From NCBI RefSeq assembly GCF_000816495.1, contig NZ_JXBK01000001.1, positions 303,432 to 357,288 of the forward strand: a stretch of 53,857 nucleotides of DNA. Direction: 5' to 3'. Shown here piece after piece: positions 16,245 to 25,448 of the stretch. Position 1 is the first letter of the stretch, and each line of letters begins with the position of its first letter. The notes beneath the pieces were generated by a model. The model did no database searches and had not been told where the DNA came from. It was given only the letters and a program-made list of their open reading frames with translations. This DNA is from Acinetobacter harbinensis (GTDB lineage Bacteria; Pseudomonadota; Gammaproteobacteria; Pseudomonadales; Moraxellaceae). A program made the position numbers and the translations under genes.

Positions 16245-18107
16245 TTATTGCTCCACTGCCTGCGCGAAACGTGTCACTTGTTGCAGTAATTCAGCCTCGC
16301 TAAATGCGCCAGTTAAACGCAATGTCCGTATTTCTTGTTTGCGGCTATCTAAAAATAAATAAGTCGGTGGGCCTAAAATATCCCATTGATTAAGCAAGTT
16401 TTGATGCGCGGCATCAAAGCTGCTTAAATCCAGTTTAATTAAATAGTATGCGGACAGCGCTTGCTGAACATCTGCGGATTTTAAAATTTGTTGCTCAATC
16501 GGCTGACAAGCCACACACCAATCGGCATAGACATCAATCACAATGGCTTGCTGGGGCGGTGCCGCGCTTAACACCTGTTGAAATTCAGCCGCGGTTTTAG
16601 CCACATGCCACATGGCATTGTTGGCTGTGTTTTGCGTCACAAAGAAACGCTGACTTTGTTGATATTGGCTATAAGCCACATACGGCACAGCAATCACTAA
16701 AGCAGCAATATACAGCCATTGAAACGGTCTCTTGTGCCGCTTAACACGTAAAGCCACATAACCAATAAAACCTAAACCCAAACCTAGGCTTAAGCATTGT
16801 AGCCATGCCTCTGACAGTAAAGGACGGATAAAATAAAGCGCTAATGCCAGCATAATAAAGGCAAAAAACACTTTTACTTGGTTCATCCACAGCCCAGCTT
16901 TGGGCAATACTTTGGCACCTAACACACTGGCCAATAACAGCGGTGTGCCCATACCGAAACCTAAAGTAAATAGCAACACCGCGCCTTGCCACTGACTTTG
17001 GGTTTGTGAAATAAACAACAATGCGCCAGCCAGCGGTGCGGTCATACAGGGGCCGACCAACAATGCCGAGAGCATGCCCATGACCGCCGCGCCAAGTAAG
17101 TTGCCGCCTTTTTGTACTGCATGCATGCGATCTAAGCGGTTCACCACGGCATGCGGTAATTTAATTTCAAACAGCCCAAACAAATTGAGTGCAAACAGCA
17201 CAAATAACAGGCTAAAAGCGATTAAGGTCGAAGGTTGTTGCAACCAACGCTGAAAACTCAAGCCGGCAGAAGATGCAATTAAACCTAAGATGGCATATAC
17301 CGTGGCCATGCTGCTGACAAAGACCAAGGCAATCAGCCAAGCTTTAGCACCTTTTGTGTCGCGCACAATCAGTGAGGTTAAAATAGGCAACATTGGCAGG
17401 GAGCAAGGTGTAAAGGCCAACAATATACCTAAACCAAAAAATAGTAATAAACCATAAAAGAATGAACTTTGTGCCAGCTTTTCTGACCATTGCTGATCTT
17501 GTGCGATACTTGCTTGTGCTGCTTTTGGCTGGGTGGCGAGCTGATTATTTTTTGCTAAAAAATCTGTTTTTGGTTGCAAATTTTGATTGGATGAAGAAGC
17601 CAAATCAAGTAAACGTTTGCCCGATTTGGCTTGGTTTTGCAACAGCACCAAACCATCTATGTCAGTTTTAAATTCAATGCTTTGCGGTGGATAACAAATT
17701 CGATCTTGTGCGCAGCCCTGCCACGTCACTTGATAGGTTTTTAACGCTTGAGTGGCAATGCTAAATTCAACTTGATCAAAATAAACTTGAGTATGACCAT
17801 AATTATCATCTTGCAATGCTGTGGCTTTGGGCAAGGTTAAAGGCAGTTTTTGACTGCCCTGCTGGACGCTGAATTTATGTTGATATAGATAATAACCCGA
17901 TGAAATATCCCATTTTAATTGGGCCTGATGCGGCTGATCCGACAGCACGGTAAAAGAAAAAGCATCCTCGGCTGAACGCAGTTGATCATCCGCACTGAGC
18001 GTCATCGAAAATAATAAGATCATGCTCAAAAGCACAATCTGAATCAGAGAACGATGCGACAAAGAAAATGAATTACGCAGCGCTACAGGATGCTTTTTTA
18101 TATACAT
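16245..18107 (-). CDS. dsbD: Thiol:disulfide interchange protein DsbD
   Basis: Inner-membrane protein that passes electrons from cytoplasmic thioredoxin to periplasmic DsbC/DsbG and cytochrome c maturation. All three domains are visible in its 620 aa: a signal peptide (about residues 15-39), then the periplasmic nDsbD domain with the Cys pair in GCAQDRICYPP; a central eight-helix membrane domain with FTPCSLPMLPIL and GPCMTAPLAGA; and the C-terminal thioredoxin domain with WCVAC. The GST gene follows after 3 bp. The ribosome binding site at the ATG at 18107 is weak. Confidence 0.95.
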   Translation of the reverse strand: MYIKKHPVALRNSFSLSHRSLIQIVLLSMILLFSMTLSADDQLRSAEDAFSFTVLSDQPHQAQLKWDISSGYYLYQHKFSVQQGSQKLPLTLPKATALQDDNYGHTQVYFDQVEFSIATQALKTYQVTWQGCAQDRICYPPQSIEFKTDIDGLVLLQNQAKSGKRLLDLASSSNQNLQPKTDFLAKNNQLATQPKAAQASIAQDQQWSEKLAQSSFFYGLLLFFGLGILLAFTPCSLPMLPILTSLIVRDTKGAKAWLIALVFVSSMATVYAILGLIASSAGLSFQRWLQQPSTLIAFSLLFVLFALNLFGLFEIKLPHAVVNRLDRMHAVQKGGNLLGAAVMGMLSALLVGPCMTAPLAGALLFISQTQSQWQGAVLLFTLGFGMGTPLLLASVLGAKVLPKAGLWMNQVKVFFAFIMLALALYFIRPLLSEAWLQCLSLGLGLGFIGYVALRVKRHKRPFQWLYIAALVIAVPYVAYSQYQQSQRFFVTQNTANNAMWHVAKTAAEFQQVLSAAPPQQAIVIDVYADWCVACQPIEQQILKSADVQQALSAYYLIKLDLSSFDAAHQNLLNQWDILGPPTYLFLDSRKQEIRTLRLTGAFSEAELLQQVTRFAQAVEQ

Positions 18108-18134
18108 GGCAACAGTTCTATCTAAATTGTTCTA

Positions 18135-18902
18135 TTAAAATAAGAAAGCGATACCTAAACCCGATTGATAGCTTTTATGCTGACCATTTAAGCTCACCCC
18201 CACACTGCCATCCATTTGTACTCGTTCATTCAAGGCATACATCAGACCTGAACCTAAGGCATATTCATAAGGTGTGCTTTCGGCTTTACGATAGACCAAT
18301 TCAGAAAAACCAGACCATTTATCTGCAATTTTATAGGTAATGGTTGGCACCGCCATCACTGCCCAATCGCTGTTTTGTGCTTCATAACGCATGGTGATTG
18401 AGGTATTGATTAAATCACTATACTCATACGCCACAGCTGAAGTTAAGCTATAAATATCGTCATGCTGACTAAAACCATCATTACCGGTGGCCAAAATAGC
18501 TTCAGCTAAAATGGCCATAGACAGCTTGTCATCATCTAGATTAATCGCTTTTTTCAGACCAATACTGATATCGCCTAAACCATCCTCTTCAAAGGATTCA
18601 CCGGCGCGTTTAACTTTGCTCCATGCTGGACCTTGCCAGCCCAATTGCAGCTCTAAGTCTTTGGCTAAACCGGTGCGAAATAACATGTCAGCATTTAAAG
18701 CCAAAGTTTTTTGTTTGACACCGTCGATACGCTCTTCGTCATAACGGGCGCTGGGCAAACCTTGTTCCCATGCCAACTGACCGATGGGAGTAATACCGGT
18801 GCCAATGCCTGTACCGGGGCGATCAAAAGAAAAATCGGCGGCAAATGCATTGATGCTGAAACCCGCCACCAGCATAACACTGGCTGTTTTTAGTGCTGAC
18901 AT
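18135..18902 (-). CDS. Outer-membrane beta-barrel protein (MetA-pathway/transporter-like)
   Basis: A 255-aa exported protein with a signal peptide (about residues 1-21, ending NAFA-A). The rest is alternating polar/non-polar strands with GDISIGLKKAI and the C-terminal phenylalanine (GLGIAFLF), the recognition signal of the outer-membrane insertion machinery. The pattern resembles the phenol MetA-degradation/transporter-like barrel family (Pfam Phenol_MetA_deg); I am not certain of the exact family. No substrate can be inferred. The start has AGCGAGAT 4 nt upstream. It lies 14 bp after the ankyrin-repeat gene, and dsbD begins 27 bp further on. Confidence 0.72.
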   Translation of the reverse strand: MSALKTASVMLVAGFSINAFAADFSFDRPGTGIGTGITPIGQLAWEQGLPSARYDEERIDGVKQKTLALNADMLFRTGLAKDLELQLGWQGPAWSKVKRAGESFEEDGLGDISIGLKKAINLDDDKLSMAILAEAILATGNDGFSQHDDIYSLTSAVAYEYSDLINTSITMRYEAQNSDWAVMAVPTITYKIADKWSGFSELVYRKAESTPYEYALGSGLMYALNERVQMDGSVGVSLNGQHKSYQSGLGIAFLF

Positions 18903-18916
18903 GATTATCTCGCTAA

Positions 18917-19459
18917 TTATGCTAATTCTTTGGTCATTTTAGCGCCGTGGCTACGGAGCAATTCTAGAGTATTTTTTTCTTCCGGCAATGCTTCTGACCA
19001 GTTAATCGCGTCAAAATCACAATCGAAAAATAAATCACTGATGGAAGATAAAATGGTTAAGCCTTCGTCATCTTTGCTATTCGGATCAACTTTTTCATCC
19101 AATAAGCGTTGAACTGCCGGCACACAGGCAGAACTGGCCGCATCCCAAAGTGGTCCATACAACTCTTCTGCATCCCACAGGTGTAGGTTGGCTTTGGCCT
19201 CAATCAGGGCCTCTAAAATGGCCATATGTACGATTAAATTTTGTTGTTTTTCGGCCTCAGATAATGGTGTACCCGCTTCATGGGCTTCACAAATGTGTTC
19301 CCACCATTTAAATAAACCATCTGACCACACTGAAATGACCGGACCTTTTTCAAGATCAATAAAGTTAGGGCTCAGCCCTTCTGCTAAAAGACGTTGTACT
19401 TGAGCAAGGTCTAATTCTTCTATGGCTTGGACCAAGACTTGTTGTTGCGCTGTTAACAT
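18917..19459 (-). CDS. Ankyrin-repeat protein
   Basis: A 180-aa protein without signal peptide or membrane segment. Ankyrin-type units are visible: LVQAIEELDLAQVQRLLAEG with LSPNFID near the start, then IVHMAILEALIEAKANLHL, and LWDAASSACVPAVQRLLDEK before VDPNSKDDEGLTIL. It is probably a protein-binding scaffold. I prefer the ATG at 19459 (MLTAQQQVL) to the one at 19477 because AAGAGAA sits upstream of the former and nothing of the latter. It precedes the barrel-protein gene by 14 bp, so the two probably form a unit. Confidence 0.85.
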   Translation of the reverse strand: MLTAQQQVLVQAIEELDLAQVQRLLAEGLSPNFIDLEKGPVISVWSDGLFKWWEHICEAHEAGTPLSEAEKQQNLIVHMAILEALIEAKANLHLWDAEELYGPLWDAASSACVPAVQRLLDEKVDPNSKDDEGLTILSSISDLFFDCDFDAINWSEALPEEKNTLELLRSHGAKMTKELA

Positions 19460-19570
19460 GCAAAAATTCTCTTTCATTGGTTTTAACCCATTATGCCGAA
19501 TAAACCGAGCGTTGTTATACGTAAATCTATAACTGGTCTCTTTTATTGTTTTAATTTTTAAATCGCAGGC

Positions 19571-19600
19571 ATAAAAAAAAGCTCCGCAGAGCTTTTTTAT
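19571..19600 (-). terminator. Rho-independent terminator of hpf
   Basis: AAAAAAGCTC-CGCA-GAGCTTTTTT, with the stem within 19573-19598; the T-rich side follows leftward transcription from hpf. It is about 22 bp past the hpf stop. Confidence 0.88.
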
Positions 19601-19621
19601 GAACCATCAATACAGAGCCAC

Positions 19622-19987
19622 TTAGTCGTCTAAAGCACCGGCATCGCTGTCAGCAAATTCTAATGCAGCGGCACGGGGATCATCTCTCTTTTGAAATGAA
19701 TGTTCTAAACTACGTTTTAAACGATCAATGGCGCCATGCATTGCAGTGTCTACATTATGGCTACGATGATTCACCACCACCGGTTTAAGTCCAGCTGGAC
19801 GCGCTTCAATCATACAGTGAATATCGTCTGCTCCGCCCTTTCCGGCATTTTCATCACTTAAATGTACGGAAAAATGGGTGATGCGTTCACTATGACGCTG
19901 GAATGCTGCATTTAGTTCTGCACGAACATAAGTAATTAAACGTTCATTATTTTGAATATTTTTATCAGTACGGATTTCAATGTTCAT
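19622..19987 (-). CDS. hpf: Ribosome hibernation-promoting factor, HPF/RaiA family
   Basis: A 121-aa protein that binds the 30S A/P sites to stabilise inactive ribosomes. It shows the family N-terminal strand EIRTDKNI and helix ERLITYVRAELNAAFQRH, then ITHFSVHLSDENAG and the helix AMHGAIDRLKRSLEH; the tail is acidic (FADSDAGALDD). It is the short class, without the long C-terminal dimerisation domain of long HPF. The ribosome binding site AGGATG is well placed before the ATG at 19987. It is a single gene with a long upstream region. Confidence 0.87.
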   Translation of the reverse strand: MNIEIRTDKNIQNNERLITYVRAELNAAFQRHSERITHFSVHLSDENAGKGGADDIHCMIEARPAGLKPVVVNHRSHNVDTAMHGAIDRLKRSLEHSFQKRDDPRAAALEFADSDAGALDD

Positions 19988-20478
19988 ATAATATCATCCT
20001 CTTGCTTTATTTAAATCTTGATGTGCAAAACTTGTATCTTGGCACGTTAACTTTGCTGTAAAAAACAGCGCTAAACATCTTCAACTTAGTTTGGAACGAA
20101 TCCCTCCCCCATTGAATGATAAACACTTTTGATTCTGCAGAGTCGTGTCCTTATGCCTTGAATATACGGGGCTAAGCGAAGCATATGCAAGTAGTATTTT
20201 GATATTTTTTGAAAGTCCTTATAAAAACTAAGTGATTTAATTTTATTAAGCAAATTAGTTGATAAATATCATATTATTTTTATCTGATCTAAATATCAGT
20301 CCTATCCGAAGCAAAGGTTTTTATCTGACTGTATTTGTTGAGTGGTAAAGCTGTAGGCGAATTTTAATCCAAGCATCTGGCTAGCATGCAATATTTTTAA
20401 AGTATTGCTCAATTTTAACTTTATTTTTACTTAAGAATCTGTATGCTTTGTGGGCTTCTCGGGGGAGATATTTTTTTC
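19988..20478. other. 491-bp intergenic region between hpf and the Tsx-like gene
   Basis: AT-rich and without a credible coding frame. It must hold the divergent promoters of hpf and the channel gene. Two small hairpins are visible: GCTGT/ACAGC near 20056-20070, and GCAATA (20388-20393) with TATTGC (20403-20408). No known riboswitch or RNA is recognised. Confidence 0.35.
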
Positions 20479-21201
20479 ATGAAATTAACACAAATTTTTG
20501 CAACAGCATTATTGGCTTCAACTACCTGCTTAACGCAAGCTGCGCCAATCTGGCAAGACTTTAGCATTACCGGTTTATACGGTGAAAATTACGAGTTAAC
20601 TGCAGAGCCTGAACAAAGCACCGCGACCTTTGAATATGCGGCCAAGCTTCAATATGGTGATTTTTTTGCGTTTGCTGATCGTACCACCAGTGATGGTGAA
20701 TCAACCACCTATTTTGAAGTGTCACCACGTCTTAGTCTAGGTGCAGTATCAGGTCAGAAACTTGAACTGGGTCCAATTAAGGATGTCTTGATTGCGACCA
20801 CGTGGGAAGGTGGTGAAAATAACAATAACTATCTATACGGTATTGGTTTTGACTTGGCCATTCCCTACTTTCAGTTTGCGCAATTAAACTTCTACCGCGC
20901 CAATAATGATTTCCAAAAAGACGATTATCAACTGACCTTTTCTTACGGCGTGCCGTTCAAACTGGGCAATGAAGACTTCTTAGCGGATGGATTCTTAGAT
21001 TGGTCCACTGCAGAGCAAGACGAAGTTAATCACGCCAGTGAACTGAACTGGACCACGCAGTGGAAATGGAATGCCGGTAAACATATCTCACCAGATACGC
21101 GCCTTTATGTTGGTATTGAGCACTCGGTATGGCAGAACAAATACGGCGTTAAAGGTGTAAACGAAAACAACGTCAGTGCTTTGGTTAAATATCACTTCTA
21201 A
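20479..21201 (+). CDS. Tsx/OmpK-type outer-membrane channel
   Basis: A 240-aa outer-membrane barrel of the nucleoside-specific channel family (Channel_Tsx). Residues 1-21 (MKLTQIFATALLASTTCLTQA) make a signal peptide with an A-A-P junction. The mature protein begins with the family's WQDFSITGLYGENY, then YGDFFAFADR and FEVSPRLSL, and ends in YHF, a Phe-terminated barrel. The start at 20479 is chosen for the signal peptide and the GGGGGAG 11 nt upstream; the frame opens earlier at 20443 but that extension is not a plausible leader. Nucleoside transport is the known role of the family; the substrate here is inferred. Confidence 0.86.
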   Translation: MKLTQIFATALLASTTCLTQAAPIWQDFSITGLYGENYELTAEPEQSTATFEYAAKLQYGDFFAFADRTTSDGESTTYFEVSPRLSLGAVSGQKLELGPIKDVLIATTWEGGENNNNYLYGIGFDLAIPYFQFAQLNFYRANNDFQKDDYQLTFSYGVPFKLGNEDFLADGFLDWSTAEQDEVNHASELNWTTQWKWNAGKHISPDTRLYVGIEHSVWQNKYGVKGVNENNVSALVKYHF

Positions 21202-21222
21202 GACCCAACATTTAAACTTATT

Positions 21223-21248
21223 AAAGCAAGATTTCGATCTTGCTTTTT
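21223..21248 (+). terminator. Rho-independent terminator of the Tsx-like gene
   Basis: AAAGCAAGAT-TTCG-ATCTTGCTTT, with a stable UUCG tetraloop and a trailing T-run. Confidence 0.93.
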
Positions 21249-21306
21249 TATTGCCTGAAAATAGGATTATTCCTACACTATAATCTTTATTAAATTGGTC
21301 TCTGCC

Positions 21307-21810
21307 ATGGACTTTCATATCCGCTGTGCCCAAATACAAGATTTAGCGCAGATCTTAAGTATTTATAATGCTGAAATTCGAACGGGAACTGCAAATTGGA
21401 ATGAACATGAGAAATCTTTAGCTGATTTTCAGCATTGGTTTAATGCTCTACAGCTGCAGCAGTTTCCTTTATTTGTGGCCGAAGATCAAATCTCTAAAAA
21501 AATTGCGGGCTATGCCGATTACGCAGCTTTTCGACCTATTACTGGCTTTCAGCACAGTGTTGAACATTCTGTTTTTATTCATCCAGATTTTACCCGCCAA
21601 GGTTTAGGTCAGGCCTTAATGCGAAAACTCATTGATCATGCTCAGCACAATCATATTCACGTTATGATCGCTGCAATTGACGCTGAAAATACAGGCTCTA
21701 TTTTACTGCATGAAAAGTTAGGCTTTATTCAAAGTGGCTATATGCCGCAAGTGGGGAAAAAATTTGGACAATGGCGCGATTTGGCTTTTATGCAATTAAT
21801 TCTTTCATAA
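21307..21810 (+). CDS. GNAT N-acetyltransferase, Pat-like
   Basis: A 167-aa GNAT enzyme that resembles the phosphinothricin acetyltransferase group. It opens IRCAQIQDLAQILSIYNAEI, has the typical TANWNE and VEHSVFIHPDFTRQGLGQALM, where RQGLGQAL is the acetyl-CoA pyrophosphate loop, and ends with GFIQSGYMPQVGKKFGQWRD followed by a hydrophobic strand. The start at the ATG at 21307 is preferred over the frame opening at 21295, which begins with TTG. The true acceptor cannot be read from the sequence. It is a single gene after the Tsx terminator. Confidence 0.88.
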   Translation: MDFHIRCAQIQDLAQILSIYNAEIRTGTANWNEHEKSLADFQHWFNALQLQQFPLFVAEDQISKKIAGYADYAAFRPITGFQHSVEHSVFIHPDFTRQGLGQALMRKLIDHAQHNHIHVMIAAIDAENTGSILLHEKLGFIQSGYMPQVGKKFGQWRDLAFMQLILS

Positions 21811-21849
21811 GCTTATTTTCAGAATATAGTGTCTAAAAGAGCGAAAAAA

Positions 21850-22599
21850 ATGAAGCGTCCGCATATGAATACATACATCCTAATCTGCCTTCCTGTGCTT
21901 GCTGCGCTGGCGAGTTCACAGGCCGATGCACAACTCACCTTTGAGCAAGAGTTACAACAGGGATGTGCCAAAGTGCAGCAATATGCATTAGCGGGTAAAA
22001 AATATTATGACCAAAAACAGTATCAAAAAGCCTTGGCACAATTTAAAGATCAAGCGGCTTGGACTTCATTTTGTTTAATAAATTCAGAAGAAAGTGGCAT
22101 AAAACTGTCCGATCGAGATGGTGTAATTGCCAATAATAATGTCGGTTTAAGCTATGCCAAGCTGAATCAACCGCTTTGGGCGCGCGCATGGTTTATGCGA
22201 GATGCAAAGTCGCCACAGAGTCAATTTAATTTAAAGGCATTAGTGGTGCCTAAAAGCTCCACTCAGCTGCACGGAAGCTATGTCAGCCCGAGCGGTTTTG
22301 CACAATGGAATACGATTAAAGTTCAGAAAAGTAAAAAATCCTATCATATTCATTTTGAAGGGTATTACTTTCCCCTTCGCGGCTTAATTTATGGGCCCAA
22401 TTTAGGTGCCTTTGATATAGACATGCCGCTTGATCGACAAAAAGTGGTCTACCAATATGAAAATTGCCAAATTGCCTTAAGTTTTGCTTTTGACAGCCAA
22501 AAAGGACAACACATTGTGGTCACTCAAAACTCAGTTGATGCCGATTGTGGTTTTGGACACAATGTCTCTGCAACGGGGCATTATTTAAAAGTAGAATAA
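21850..22599 (+). CDS. Secreted protein of unknown function with TPR-like N-terminal part
   Basis: I do not recognise this 249-aa protein. A signal peptide is clear (basic KRPHMN, then a hydrophobic stretch, cleaved after SQADA). The next 100 residues contain helices like tetratricopeptide repeats: GKKYYDQKQYQKALAQFKD, and later GVIANNNVGLSYAKLNQP followed by LWARAWFMRDAKS. The second half is beta-rich (FEGYYFPLRGLIYG, YQYENCQIALSF). The start could be 21850 or 21865. It follows the acetyltransferase gene by 39 bp and is probably co-transcribed. It is periplasmic or secreted. Confidence 0.7.
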   Translation: MKRPHMNTYILICLPVLAALASSQADAQLTFEQELQQGCAKVQQYALAGKKYYDQKQYQKALAQFKDQAAWTSFCLINSEESGIKLSDRDGVIANNNVGLSYAKLNQPLWARAWFMRDAKSPQSQFNLKALVVPKSSTQLHGSYVSPSGFAQWNTIKVQKSKKSYHIHFEGYYFPLRGLIYGPNLGAFDIDMPLDRQKVVYQYENCQIALSFAFDSQKGQHIVVTQNSVDADCGFGHNVSATGHYLKVE

Positions 22600-22680
22600 C
22601 AGTCTTAAATCGAATCTTTATTTTTGATCTATAACCGCAAGATAAATTCATTTTTCTGAAACTTCTATTAGGTATCTTAT

Positions 22681-22710
22681 AAAAAAAGCCCACTGGGTGA
22701 GCTTTTTTTG
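22681..22710 (-). terminator. Rho-independent terminator of parE
   Basis: AAAAAAAGC pairs with GCTTTTTTT around an imperfect inner stem (CAC/GTG). Leftward transcription ends in a T-run. It is 23 bp past the parE stop. Confidence 0.85.
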
Positions 22711-22732
22711 AGATCTATTCGACTTAAAACAA

Positions 22733-24613
22733 CTACACCACTAAATCGGCTAAATTACCTTTTTGCTCTAACCACGTTTTACGATCGCCAGCGCGTTTTT
22801 TTGCCAATAATTTATCCAGTAAACTGGTGGTTAATTGCATGTCATCTAAATCGAGCTGCACCAAGCGACGCGTATCTGGATCCAGTGTGGTTTCACGCAA
22901 TTGACTGGCGTTCATTTCCCCTAAACCTTTAAAACGGGTAATTTGCGGCGATTTGCTTTTGGCTTTTTTCAGCGTGGCTTCCAGTTCCGCTTCATCTAAG
23001 GCGTAATGCACATCTTTGCCATCATCAATACGGAACAATGGTGGCATGGCCACATATAAATGCCCCGCTTCCACCAAGGTTGGGAAATGTTTGACAAACA
23101 ACGCACACAATAAAGTGGCGATATGCAAACCATCCGAATCGGCATCGGCCAAAATACACACTTTGCCATAACGCAGTTCAGACAAGTCATCACTGCCGGG
23201 ATCAACCCCAATGGCGATGGCAATATTATGTACTTCTTGTGACGCCAATACTTCGTCAGACGCCACTTCCCAAGTGTTTAAAATTTTCCCGCGAATCGGC
23301 ATGATGGCCTGAAAATTTTTATCACGCGCTTGTTTGGCCGACCCACCAGCAGAATCCCCTTCTACAATAAACAGCTCAGATTCTTCCAGAGTATGTCCCA
23401 CGCAATCGGACAATTTACCCGGCAACGTTGGCCCTGCGAAAATTTTTTTACGTTCCACTTTTTTGGCGGCTTTTAGACGACGGCCGGCTTTGGCAATCAT
23501 CATTTCTGCCAATTGCATGGCGGTGTCTGAGTTCTGATTTAACCACAGCGCAAAAGCATCTTTGGCGATATTCAGCATCAAACCCGAAGCTTCACGACTC
23601 GACAAACGCTCTTTGGTTTGCCCAGAAAATTGTGGCTCTTGGAATTTTAACGACAGAATATAATTGACCCCATCCCAGACATCTTCAGCGGAGAGTTTTA
23701 AATTGCGCGGCAATAAATTGCGCAGTTCACAAAACTCTCGCATGGCATCGGTCACACCTGAGCGCAGACCATTGACATGCGTGCCGCCTTGCGCAGTGGG
23801 AATCAAGTTGACATAACTTTCTTGAACCTGTTCGCCGCCCTCAACATTCCAACAAATAGCAAACTCAGCGCGCGCACGTTCGACCTCAGCCGTGGCCACA
23901 AAAGCAGGATGCGGCACAATGTCGCGATCCTGCAATTCATCCATCAAATAATCAACCAGACCATTTTCAAATTGCCATTCAATTTTTTCATTATTCATCT
24001 GATCGATATAGACAATTTGTAAGCCAGCCGCCAAAACTGCTTTGGCTTTCAGATTGTGTTTCAGCGCTTTTAAGGCAAATTTGGGTGAATCAAAATATTT
24101 GGCATCCGGCCAAAAATGTACCATGGTGCCACTGGCACGTTTCGGCGCTTTACCGGCTAAGACCTCAAGTGCTGAAACCGGTTCACCATGCTCAAAAGCC
24201 ATTTGGTAAACATTGCCTTGGCGCTGTACAGTAACTTCGACCCGATTGGACAAGGCATTGACCACCGAAATTCCCACACCATGCAAGCCCCCAGAAAATT
24301 GGTAGTTGTCGGTGCTAAACTTGCCGCCGGCATGCAGTTTGGTCATGATAATTTCGATACCACTTTGCCCATATTCTGGGTGAATATCGATTGGCATACC
24401 GCGGCCATTGTCTTCAACCGACAACGAACCATCCTTATAGACAATAATACTGATTTTATTGGCATGTCCAGCCAGCGCCTCATCCACTGCATTATCAATG
24501 ACTTCTTGTGCCAAATGGTTTGGGCGCGTGGTATCGGTATACATGCCGGGACGACGACGTACCGGATCTAAACCAGATAAAACTTCAAGTGATTGAGCGG
24601 TATATTGAGACAC
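22733..24613 (-). CDS. parE: DNA topoisomerase IV subunit B
   Basis: ATPase subunit of the decatenating topoisomerase IV. The GHKL ATPase motifs are present (VEDNGRGMPIDIHPEYG, GLHGVGISVVNALS), then the transducer, and the TOPRIM motif EGDSAGGSAKQARDKNFQA followed by DADSDGLHI. I place the start at the GTG at 24611-24613: it gives 626 aa, the usual Acinetobacter length, has AAGGAAAC about 10 nt upstream, and removes the overlap with yqiA. An upstream ATG at 24640 lacks a ribosome binding site. It follows yqiA, the same pairing as in E. coli. Confidence 0.97.
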   Translation of the reverse strand: MSQYTAQSLEVLSGLDPVRRRPGMYTDTTRPNHLAQEVIDNAVDEALAGHANKISIIVYKDGSLSVEDNGRGMPIDIHPEYGQSGIEIIMTKLHAGGKFSTDNYQFSGGLHGVGISVVNALSNRVEVTVQRQGNVYQMAFEHGEPVSALEVLAGKAPKRASGTMVHFWPDAKYFDSPKFALKALKHNLKAKAVLAAGLQIVYIDQMNNEKIEWQFENGLVDYLMDELQDRDIVPHPAFVATAEVERARAEFAICWNVEGGEQVQESYVNLIPTAQGGTHVNGLRSGVTDAMREFCELRNLLPRNLKLSAEDVWDGVNYILSLKFQEPQFSGQTKERLSSREASGLMLNIAKDAFALWLNQNSDTAMQLAEMMIAKAGRRLKAAKKVERKKIFAGPTLPGKLSDCVGHTLEESELFIVEGDSAGGSAKQARDKNFQAIMPIRGKILNTWEVASDEVLASQEVHNIAIAIGVDPGSDDLSELRYGKVCILADADSDGLHIATLLCALFVKHFPTLVEAGHLYVAMPPLFRIDDGKDVHYALDEAELEATLKKAKSKSPQITRFKGLGEMNASQLRETTLDPDTRRLVQLDLDDMQLTTSLLDKLLAKKRAGDRKTWLEQKGNLADLVV

Positions 24614-24627
24614 GTTGTACGGTTTCC

Positions 24628-25212
24628 TTATTTGATACAATCCGATAAAAACTGTAAGACCATCGGTATTTTGTCTGCGAAATTATCCATCGCATGTTGG
24701 CCATGTGTTTCGGTGATTAACAGCGAGCCTTTTGAGCCGCGGCTATAATAGCGCTGTGCTTCGCGATAATCCAAGATTTCATCACCTTGCTGCAATAACA
24801 CTAAAATTTTGTCCGCATCTCTAACCGATGAGACCGCCATCTGTTGCAGCTGCTGAAGTTGCTGCGCATCTAAAGTCCACTGCGCATTCACCACATACGG
24901 TATCTGTGCTGAGCCAAATAAATCATCAAACAGTTGCCATGGTCGCATAGCCGGATTAATTAAAACAGCCGGCACGCCATATTTTGCGACCAATTGTGTC
25001 GCATAAAAACCGCCTAAACTACTGCCAATTAACCCCACGTCTTCTAAACTCTCAATTAGCTGGGATAAATCAGCTACGACCTGCTCGGGTGGTTGATTTA
25101 AATCGGGCAAATACAGCTGTATATCTTTTTGCTGCTGACAATATGCGTGTAGAAGTTGGCCTTTAAAGGACAAGGGACTACTTTGAAAACCATGTAAATA
25201 AATAATATTCAT
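24628..25212 (-). CDS. yqiA: YqiA-type esterase (UPF0227)
   Basis: A 194-aa alpha/beta hydrolase of the YqiA/YcfP family. It opens NIIYLHGFQSSPLSFKG, has the nucleophile elbow GSSLGGFYAT, the acid region DEILDYREA, and a late His in THGQHAMDNF. E. coli YqiA is an esterase encoded directly upstream of parE, and the same pairing is seen here. It is short for the alpha/beta fold, as usual for this family. No signal peptide is present. Confidence 0.92.
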   Translation of the reverse strand: MNIIYLHGFQSSPLSFKGQLLHAYCQQQKDIQLYLPDLNQPPEQVVADLSQLIESLEDVGLIGSSLGGFYATQLVAKYGVPAVLINPAMRPWQLFDDLFGSAQIPYVVNAQWTLDAQQLQQLQQMAVSSVRDADKILVLLQQGDEILDYREAQRYYSRGSKGSLLITETHGQHAMDNFADKIPMVLQFLSDCIK

Positions 25213-25448
25213 CTATTTTTTTAAATATCAGGGCTGAAATATACGAAATAAGTGCAAAAGCTGATCGCACACAACAAAGTGGCTTTAAATCATGATATAA
25301 CCGGAATTGTTAGACAAAAAATCCCATAATTCAAGTGTGTACTGGTTATGGTTAAAGCTTAAAAAGATGAAAATTATTCAATTAACCAGCAAATTCCAAG
25401 AACAAATATAGCGCCTGCAGCACAGCATCAAAAAAAGGATAGGATTAA

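Noticed and set aside
20039..20056. Sigma-54-like TTGGCACG ... TTGCT
   Set aside because: The GG-to-GC distance is 12 nt rather than the required 10, and the nearest rightward gene is more than 400 bp away.
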